From positions 1-14,463 of the forward strand of contig CAZOHH010000058.1 in assembly GCA_964579735.1 (NCBI GenBank): a stretch of 14,463 nt of DNA, in the 5' to 3' direction. Position 1 is the stretch's first letter. Every line of letters begins with the position of its first letter. This DNA comes from CAILLO01 sp964579735 (GTDB lineage Bacteria; Bacillota; Clostridia; Saccharofermentanales; UBA5734). Position numbers and translations under genes: made by a program. Shown here piece by piece: positions 9,589 to 14,463 of this stretch. The notes beneath the pieces are model-generated. The model saw nothing but the letters and a program-made list of their open reading frames with translations, did no database searches and had not been told where the DNA came from.

Positions 9589-9644
9589 TCGTCCTGCAGG
9601 TTCCACGAAGGAGACGCAGCTCGCCTCCGGCAGAGTGGATCGGG

Positions 9645-9980
9645 TCAGACTTCCTCTTCCGGGTGGACCGCCGACACGGGTGCAGGGGCTGCAGCCGCGG
9701 CCGTAGCCGCCGCTGCGGCGTGGATCTCGAGCAGGGCCTGGTACTTGGTCAGCACCGCGCCCGCAAGGCGTTCGCGGAACTTCGAGTTGATGGGGTGGGC
9801 GATATCCTTGTATTCCCCATCGGGCGTCTTGCGGCTGGGCATCGCGATGAACAGCCCGTTCGCGCTCTCGATGACCTTGATGTCGTGCACGACGAAATCG
9901 TTATCGAACGTCACGGACACGACGGCCTTCATTTTTCCATCGGAATCGATCCTGCGGATGTTGATATCAGTGATCTCCAT
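9645..9980 (-). CDS. spoVG: SpoVG-family regulator
   Basis: A 111-residue cytoplasmic SpoVG protein; the family binds nucleic acids and affects septation, sporulation or virulence gene expression depending on the host. The ATG at 9980 has AAGGAGG (9989-9995) 8 nt upstream. The conserved core covers residues 1-84: MEITDINIRRI at the start, KAVVSVTFDNDFVVHDIKVI (18-37), GLFIAMPSRKTPDGEYKDIA (42-61) and HPINSKFRE (62-70). The tail from about 88 is Ala-rich and then acidic (EEEV), probably flexible. The gene is divergent from murC across a 187-bp gap and sits upstream of the glycerol operon in the same direction. The presence of spoVG does not show that the organism sporulates, as non-sporulating bacteria also carry it. 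Confidence 0.97.
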   Translation of the reverse strand: MEITDINIRRIDSDGKMKAVVSVTFDNDFVVHDIKVIESANGLFIAMPSRKTPDGEYKDIAHPINSKFRERLAGAVLTKYQALLEIHAAAAATAAAAAPAPVSAVHPEEEV

Positions 9981-10021
9981 CGTCGCGACCTCCTTCTGAT
10001 GTGGGGTTTGCCGTGATATTC

Positions 10022-10050
10022 ATTGTATCGCATTTCCCCGGAAAAATCAC
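10022..10050 (-). promoter_or_regulatory. Candidate spoVG promoter
   Basis: On the minus strand there is a good -10, TACAAT (10022-10027), and 17 bp upstream a poor -35, GTGATT (10045-10050). The ATG at 9980 is about 41 nt downstream of the -10. The weak -35 suggests help from an activator or another sigma factor. A perfect palindrome abuts the -35 on its upstream side (10051-10067). Confidence 0.5.
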
Positions 10051-10067
10051 CCGGACCATCGGTCCGG
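10051..10067. repeat. Perfect inverted repeat in the spoVG-murC divergent region
   Basis: CCGGACC and GGTCCGG, 7 bp each, flank the 3-nt spacer ATC. It directly abuts the candidate spoVG -35 and lies about 49 bp upstream of the candidate murC -35. It could be an operator shared by both genes. In GC-rich DNA, 7-bp arms can also arise by chance. Confidence 0.4.
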
Positions 10068-10115
10068 AGCCCGTGCCACCCCCGCGCGACTGCATCGACT
10101 GCCACCTCCATGGAC

Positions 10116-10144
10116 TTGCCCGTAGACCTCCGAGAGGCTATGAT
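10116..10144 (+). promoter_or_regulatory. Candidate murC promoter
   Basis: TTGCCC (10116-10121), a 17-bp spacer and TATGAT (10139-10144). Initiation near 10151 would leave a leader of only about 17 nt, just including the AAAGGCAGG ribosome site at 10152-10160 before the ATG at 10168. Confidence 0.5.
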
Positions 10145-10167
10145 GTTCGGGAAAGGCAGGTGCCGCG

Positions 10168-11703
10168 ATGCAGCCGACCCAGCCCCACGAGTCCCTCTCC
10201 CGGCTCTCCCCCGGAACTTCGCTGTTCTTCGTCGGTATCGGCGGAATCAGCATGGCGGGGCTCGCGGAGATCTCCCTCTCCAGAGGCTTCCGGGTAGCCG
10301 GCTCCGACCGACACCCCTCGGCCCGCACGGAGCATCTGGCAGCGAGCGGCGTCCGCTTCTTCGAGGGGCACAGCGCCGACTCGATCGACGCCACTTCGCC
10401 CGAAGTCGTGATCCACACCGCCGCCGTCCACGACGACAACCCCGAGCTCCAGCGGGCTCGAGAAAAGGGCATCCGCGTCGTCGACCGCGCTTCCTTCCTG
10501 GGCTGGCTCACAGAGGATTTCCCCTCCGTGATCAACATCTCCGGCACCCACGGCAAGACCACCACCACCGCCCTGTGTTCGCTGATGCTGATCGAAGCCG
10601 GACTCGACCCGACCGTCCACCTCGGCGGCGAGCTCGAGGGATTCCACGGGTCCGTACGGATCGGGGCTGATGCCAGCGTGGGGCTTCTCGTTTCCGAGGC
10701 CTGCGAGTACACCGGCAGCTTCCTCAAGTCCAAGTCCACGACAGCCGCGGTTCTCAACATCGACTACGACCACGTCGACTGCTTCCGCGACATCGACCAC
10801 ACCATCGACACCTTCGTCGCCTTCGCCGACGGACTTCCCGAGGAGGGTCACCTCGTGGTCCCCTGCTTCGACCCGAACGTGCAGACCCTGCTCGCCCGCC
10901 TCGCGGAAAAGCGTGCAGGGGAAGGTCGCCGCATGCCCGAACTCGTGACCTTCGGGTTCGAGGCGGACTGCGTCGGCTTCACCCCCTCCTCCCCGACCCT
11001 CGCGGGCGATGCTTCCATTCCGGGGGGCTTGATCTCGTTCTCCTGCTCCGCCCTCACCTACCCCGGCGGCTACCCCGACTTCGATATCCTCCGGGATGGC
11101 GCGTTCTTCGCCCACGCATCCCTTCGGGTTCCTGGAGACCACAACATCCTCAACGCGCTCGCCGCCGCCGCCTGCGCCGAGCGGAACGGGTGCCCCGGTC
11201 CCGTCGTCGCCTCCGTCCTTGCCCAATACCGCGGTGCGGAAGGCCGATTCACGATCAAGGGCACATATCGCGGCGCCACGGTCGTCGCGGACTACGCCCA
11301 CCATCCCGCTGCCGCTCGCGCGACGCTCCGGGCCGCCGCACGCATACCGCACGGCCGCACCTGGGTCGTCTTCCAGCCTTTGACCTACAGCCGCACCCGC
11401 GTCCTGTTCGACGACTTCGTCTCCGCCCTGACGCCCTGCGCGGACGTGATCTTCGCCGAGATCTTCTCGGACCGCGAGGTCAACCGCCATGACATCAGCA
11501 GCCGGGATCTCATGGTGGCCGTCAATGCCGCCGGCGGACACGCCGAATTCGGCGAGGACTTCTTCGACATCACGCGCCGCCTCGACGAGCGAGTGCACGC
11601 CGGGGACCTGATCCTGGTCCTGGGACCCGAGGATATCCGCAGCCTCGCCGACCGACTCGTGCGCTCCGAGAGTGGTGCACTGGCCGAGTCGGGTCCGGGC
11701 TAG
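10168..11703 (+). CDS. murC: UDP-N-acetylmuramate--L-alanine ligase
   Basis: A 511-residue Mur ligase that adds L-alanine to UDP-MurNAc with ATP, the first amino acid step of peptidoglycan precursor synthesis in the cytoplasm. The UDP-binding N-terminal domain begins with FVGIGGISMAGLAE (21-34). The ATPase P-loop is GTHGKTTTTAL (126-136), and the central domain includes SEACEY (176-181) and NIDYDHVD (197-204). The C-terminal domain has GRF (359-361), DYAHHP (375-380) and EIFSDRE (431-437). The segment QPLTYSRTR (403-411) has Leu where MurC usually has His (QPHxYxRT). Length is slightly above the usual 450-490. It is the only confident plus-strand gene here, and its TAG overlaps the stop of the convergent ATPase gene. 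MurC next to SpoVG recalls clostridial gene order. Confidence 0.97.
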   Translation: MQPTQPHESLSRLSPGTSLFFVGIGGISMAGLAEISLSRGFRVAGSDRHPSARTEHLAASGVRFFEGHSADSIDATSPEVVIHTAAVHDDNPELQRAREKGIRVVDRASFLGWLTEDFPSVINISGTHGKTTTTALCSLMLIEAGLDPTVHLGGELEGFHGSVRIGADASVGLLVSEACEYTGSFLKSKSTTAAVLNIDYDHVDCFRDIDHTIDTFVAFADGLPEEGHLVVPCFDPNVQTLLARLAEKRAGEGRRMPELVTFGFEADCVGFTPSSPTLAGDASIPGGLISFSCSALTYPGGYPDFDILRDGAFFAHASLRVPGDHNILNALAAAACAERNGCPGPVVASVLAQYRGAEGRFTIKGTYRGATVVADYAHHPAAARATLRAAARIPHGRTWVVFQPLTYSRTRVLFDDFVSALTPCADVIFAEIFSDREVNRHDISSRDLMVAVNAAGGHAEFGEDFFDITRRLDERVHAGDLILVLGPEDIRSLADRLVRSESGALAESGPG

Positions 11704-13133
11704 CCCGGCTTTCCCTTACCCAACCGGTTTTTCATTCTGGATTCTGCTGCCGAATTCATCTCCTCGAAGGAAACGAGATGGACCGGTTCTTGCTTGCCGC
11801 GTTGCTGAAGAGCATCGCTGAACCCTTTGCGTGCAAACAGATAATAGTAGCATTCAGAGAAATGGAACAACCGGGACTGCGCCTTCAGGTCATCGAGTTC
11901 GGCGACGTCCACGAGCGACTTCGTCCACTTGCATTCTCCGAAGATCGCCTTGTCTTCCGAAAAGGCCAGGATGTCGATTTCCTCCTCGCGGCGCTCTTTG
12001 GCATTGTTTCCCCACCAACGTCCGATGTTTCCGATGTAGAACGGCAATCTCTCCTGCCCGGCGAGTTGGAGGAGGTATTGTTTGCAGATTTCTTCGAAGA
12101 CACTTCCCATGAAGTTCGAAAGCTCCGGCTCGACGGCCGCGTCGTACACCTTCTCCCCGAACCCGGCGACGATTCCGTTCCGGTTCGGACCCACGAATCG
12201 GAACCAGAAGCGGAACATCGTGTCCTCGAGGAGATAGATCGTCTTCTTCGCGTTCGGCTCCGTGACGGGAGTATCCCTTCTCACGATTCCCAGCGCGATC
12301 AGTGTGGACAGGAGATTGCTGCACCCACCCGTTTCGATACCGACACGGGTGGCGATCTGATTCAACCGGCTGGATCCTCCGGCGATTGCCGAGAGGATGC
12401 CGTGATAGGTCTGTGGGTCCCTCAACTCCTGTTTGAGCAGATTCGAAGGCTCCTCGAACAATCGGCCTGAAGGGGTCAGGAACAACTCCACGATGTTCTT
12501 CTTCATACTGAGTCGGTTGTCTATCCGAGCGAGATATTCCGGAATCCCACCCGTCACTCCATATAGGACGGCCCGTTCCTCATCATCGAATCCCGGCAGC
12601 ATCTCTACCGCTTCAAAGTAGGTGAAGGGCAGGATCTTGAATTGTGCCGTCCTCCTTCCATATAGAGGGCTCGCGTAGCCGAGGACCTGGAATTCCATGA
12701 AGGACATGGAAGAGCCGCTCAGAAGTAGGAAGAGCCTGGACTCGTCCTGGTTCTTGTCGATATGCTTCTGTAGAATCGAGGAGATCGCGGGATAACTGCC
12801 GGCAAGGTATGGAAACTCATCGATGACGAAGACGAATCGCTCCTTTTTCGCCTGCTCGAAGAGGAATTCCAGAGCCTTCTCGAAGCTCTCGAACCCTGCG
12901 GCGGGGCGGTTTGGAACCAACGCATCGAATATCGCTTTCGACAGGTTCTCCAGGTTCTCCTTTGCCGTGGCCTCGACGGAAACGAAATAGACGTTCCTCT
13001 TGTTCCTGCAGAACTCGTTGATGAGGGTGGTCTTGCCGACGCGTCGACGTCCGTAGACCACGGCGAATTCGAACGAGGACTTCTCGTACATCCGTTCGAG
13101 TTTCGACAGCTCGTTCTTCCGACCAACGAACAT
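11700..13133 (-). CDS. AAA-type ATPase with DUF234/nuclease-like C-terminus
   Basis: A 477-residue protein of the archaeal-type ATPase plus DUF234 family, common in archaea and scattered in bacteria; cellular role unknown. Residues 1-180 form the ATPase: MFVGRKNELSKLERMY at the start, Walker A GRRRVGKTT (28-36, Lys34), Walker B VFVIDEF (101-107, Asp105-Glu106) and a sensor-like LLLSGSS (136-142). Residues about 235-290 look like a winged helix. The C-terminal part has Asp387, Glu400 and Lys402 in EIDIL...FGECKW, the arrangement of PD-(D/E)xK nuclease-like folds. The ATG at 13133 has GGGGGGA 7 nt upstream and its own promoter at 13178-13205. Its GC content is clearly lower than the neighbours' (45% in bases 11821-11880 against 78% in murC bases 11281-11340), suggesting horizontal transfer. 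It appears intact, and its stop overlaps that of murC. Confidence 0.93.
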   Translation of the reverse strand: MFVGRKNELSKLERMYEKSSFEFAVVYGRRRVGKTTLINEFCRNKRNVYFVSVEATAKENLENLSKAIFDALVPNRPAAGFESFEKALEFLFEQAKKERFVFVIDEFPYLAGSYPAISSILQKHIDKNQDESRLFLLLSGSSMSFMEFQVLGYASPLYGRRTAQFKILPFTYFEAVEMLPGFDDEERAVLYGVTGGIPEYLARIDNRLSMKKNIVELFLTPSGRLFEEPSNLLKQELRDPQTYHGILSAIAGGSSRLNQIATRVGIETGGCSNLLSTLIALGIVRRDTPVTEPNAKKTIYLLEDTMFRFWFRFVGPNRNGIVAGFGEKVYDAAVEPELSNFMGSVFEEICKQYLLQLAGQERLPFYIGNIGRWWGNNAKERREEEIDILAFSEDKAIFGECKWTKSLVDVAELDDLKAQSRLFHFSECYYYLFARKGFSDALQQRGKQEPVHLVSFEEMNSAAESRMKNRLGKGKPG

Positions 13134-13177
13134 GCGTCCGTCCCCCCATTTCTGCTAATTGTCAGCTTACTAATTCC

Positions 13178-13205
13178 AGTATAAGCACATTCGACCGGCT
13201 GTCAA
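13178..13205 (-). promoter_or_regulatory. Near-consensus promoter of the ATPase gene
   Basis: On the minus strand, TTGACA (13200-13205), a 16-bp spacer and TATACT (13178-13183), with the ATG about 44 nt downstream of the -10. It lies just past the ftsH terminator, so the ATPase gene is transcribed independently of ftsH. The region is AT-rich like the gene itself and may have arrived with it. Confidence 0.8.
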
Positions 13206-13243
13206 TCCGACATCGAACTGCAAGCTGATCATTCAAAACAGAA

Positions 13244-13273
13244 AAAGCCTCCGCGGCGAACCGCGGAGGCTTT
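13244..13273 (-). terminator. Rho-independent terminator of ftsH
   Basis: A perfect 13-bp stem, AAAGCCTCCGCGG (13244-13256) with CCGCGGAGGCTTT (13261-13273), closed on the minus strand by a TTCG tetraloop and followed by TTTTTCTGTTTTG. It lies 47 nt downstream of the ftsH stop. This is the strongest terminator in the window. Confidence 0.92.
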
Positions 13274-13320
13274 CATTTTCTGCGACATCCGATCTTCGCC
13301 GACGTCCGATCTTGGCCGGA

Positions 13321-14463
13321 CTAGACTTTGCCGGTATCGGATTCGTTGTCGGAAGCGGATTTCTCTTCGGGTGCGACCACGGCCGAGGTGCCGTCCTCGT
13401 TCGTCGTCACGGCGATGTCGCTCTTCTCGTCGGCGGGGGGAGCGAGCACGACCCGCTTGGGGTGTGCGACCGCGCCGGGGGAGTTCGTCATGTAGATCTC
13501 CTCGAACTGGTCCTTCTCGACCTTCTCCTGCTTCAGCAGGACTTCGGCCAGGGTGTCGAGGGTCTTGCGGTGGGTGTTGAGCAGTTCCTTGACCCGCACG
13601 TAGGCGTCGTCGATGAGATGCTTGATCTCGTCGTCGATGATGCCGGCGAGCTTCTCGCTGTAGTTCTGGACATGGCCGTAATCGCGGCCGAGGAAGACCT
13701 CGTCCTCTCCGCTTCCGAACACGAGATTCCCGAGCTTCTCGCTCATTCCGTAGCGGGTGATCATGTCGCGGGCGACCGCGTTGCAGGTCTTGAGGTCCGA
13801 TGCGGCGCCGGTGCTGATCTCGTTGAACACGATCTCCTCGGCGGCGCGGCCACCCAGGGAGATCATGATGTCCTCGATCAGCTGCGACCGCGTGGAGTAG
13901 TACTGGTCCTCGTTGGGCTTGTGCGCGGTATAGCCGCCCGCCATGCCGGCCGGGATGATGGAGACGCGCTCGACCTTGTCGGTGCTGGACGAAACGCGCA
14001 GCACGACGGCGTGGCCGGCCTCGTGGTAGGCCGTGAGGCGGCGCTCGTTTTCGCTGATGATGCGGCTCTTCTTCTCAGGGCCGATCATGACCTTGAACAC
14101 GGCTTCGGTGATATCTCCGTAGATGATCTCCTTGCCGCCGCGTCGGGCCGCCAGCAGAGCGGCCTCGTTGAGCAGGTTCTCGAGGTCCGCGCCGGTGAAG
14201 CCGGGGGTGCTGCGGGCGATCTCGTTCATGTCGACGTCCTTGGCGATGGGCTTGTTGCGGGAGTGGACCTGCAGAATGGCTTCGCGTCCCTTGATGTCGG
14301 GGCGGGAGACCATGATGCGGCGGTCGAAGCGGCCGGGTCTCATCAGGGCGGGGTCGAGGATGTCGGGGCGGTTGGTCGCGGCGAGGATGATCACGCCTTC
14401 ATTCGGTCCGAAGCCGTCCATCTCGACGAGCAGCTGGTTGAGCGTCTGCTCGCGCTCGTCGTG
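13321..14463 (-). CDS. ftsH: ATP-dependent zinc metalloprotease FtsH (C-terminal part, start off the right edge)
   Basis: The last 380 residues of a membrane-anchored AAA protease that degrades membrane and short-lived cytosolic proteins; the frame is open to base 14463. The fragment starts within the AAA domain just after Walker B (QTLNQLLVEMDGF) and keeps the second region of homology with TNRPDILDPALMRPGRFDRR (its arginine fingers), then FTGADLENLLNEAALLAAR of the lid. The zinc site is HEAGH (fragment residues 147-151), and the third ligand is probably Asp223 in GAASDLKT. After the helical core comes a tail of about 50 residues rich in Pro, Asp, Glu and Ser (APPADEKSD to SDTGKV), probably disordered. 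Walker A, the transmembrane helices and the start lie outside the window. Its terminator is at 13244-13273. Confidence 0.97.
   Translation of the reverse strand, partial: HDEREQTLNQLLVEMDGFGPNEGVIILAATNRPDILDPALMRPGRFDRRIMVSRPDIKGREAILQVHSRNKPIAKDVDMNEIARSTPGFTGADLENLLNEAALLAARRGGKEIIYGDITEAVFKVMIGPEKKSRIISENERRLTAYHEAGHAVVLRVSSSTDKVERVSIIPAGMAGGYTAHKPNEDQYYSTRSQLIEDIMISLGGRAAEEIVFNEISTGAASDLKTCNAVARDMITRYGMSEKLGNLVFGSGEDEVFLGRDYGHVQNYSEKLAGIIDDEIKHLIDDAYVRVKELLNTHRKTLDTLAEVLLKQEKVEKDQFEEIYMTNSPGAVAHPKRVVLAPPADEKSDIAVTTNEDGTSAVVAPEEKSASDNESDTGKV

Noticed and set aside
10138..11598. 486-codon minus-strand open frame opposite murC
   Set aside because: MurC is unambiguous on the plus strand and the antisense product is low-complexity Gly/Val/Asp-rich sequence.
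11700..13133. ATPase gene as part of a defence or toxin-antitoxin operon
   Set aside because: It stands alone, with convergent murC on one side and the ftsH terminator on the other, so no partner gene supports such a system here.

Overview
The window is GC-rich bacterial DNA, densely packed, with strong Shine-Dalgarno sites and sigma70-type promoters. SpoVG next to murC, the GlpA-like/FAD oxidoreductase/DUF1667/glycerol kinase set, and a clostridial-looking FtsH tail suggest a GC-rich member of the Bacillota (Clostridia-like). This is inferred from gene content only; a spirochaete or another phylum that carries SpoVG is not excluded.

Layout. Positions 1-223 hold a tRNA operon read leftwards: a clear promoter, tRNA-Leu(UAA), then initiator tRNA-fMet, whose encoded CCA ends at base 1. 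Positions 256-9496 are a leftward gene train read trxB, GlpA-like dehydrogenase, NAD/FAD oxidoreductase, DUF1667 protein, glpK, a membrane-bound alpha/beta hydrolase, and two paralogous single-pass membrane proteins. From trxB through the hydrolase, every junction is a 4-bp ATGA overlap or a 14-bp overlap, so these six genes are almost certainly cotranscribed and translationally coupled. spoVG (9645-9980) lies just upstream, separated from trxB by an imperfect terminator-like hairpin. murC (10168-11703) is divergent from spoVG, and candidate promoters for both lie in the shared gap.

Positions 11700-13205 hold a gene for an AAA/DUF234-type ATPase with clearly lower GC. It has its own near-consensus promoter, and its stop codon overlaps that of murC in the palindrome CTAG. 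It looks like a recent acquisition inserted between murC and the ftsH terminator. The C-terminal part of FtsH (13321-14463) runs off the right edge and ends in a strong UUCG-loop terminator.

How the genes fit together: GlpK makes glycerol-3-phosphate, and the GlpA-like protein, the NAD/FAD oxidoreductase and the Cys4 DUF1667 protein probably form a soluble glycerol-3-phosphate dehydrogenase complex. The hydrolase coupled to glpK is a candidate supplier of glycerol from glycerolipids, with the two paralogous membrane proteins possibly helping at the membrane. TrxB at the head of the operon links it to NADPH/thioredoxin redox balance. The glycerolipid-salvage reading is a hypothesis. No CRISPR array, insertion sequence, phage gene or toxin-antitoxin pair is visible, and no gene-free stretch exceeds 300 bases.
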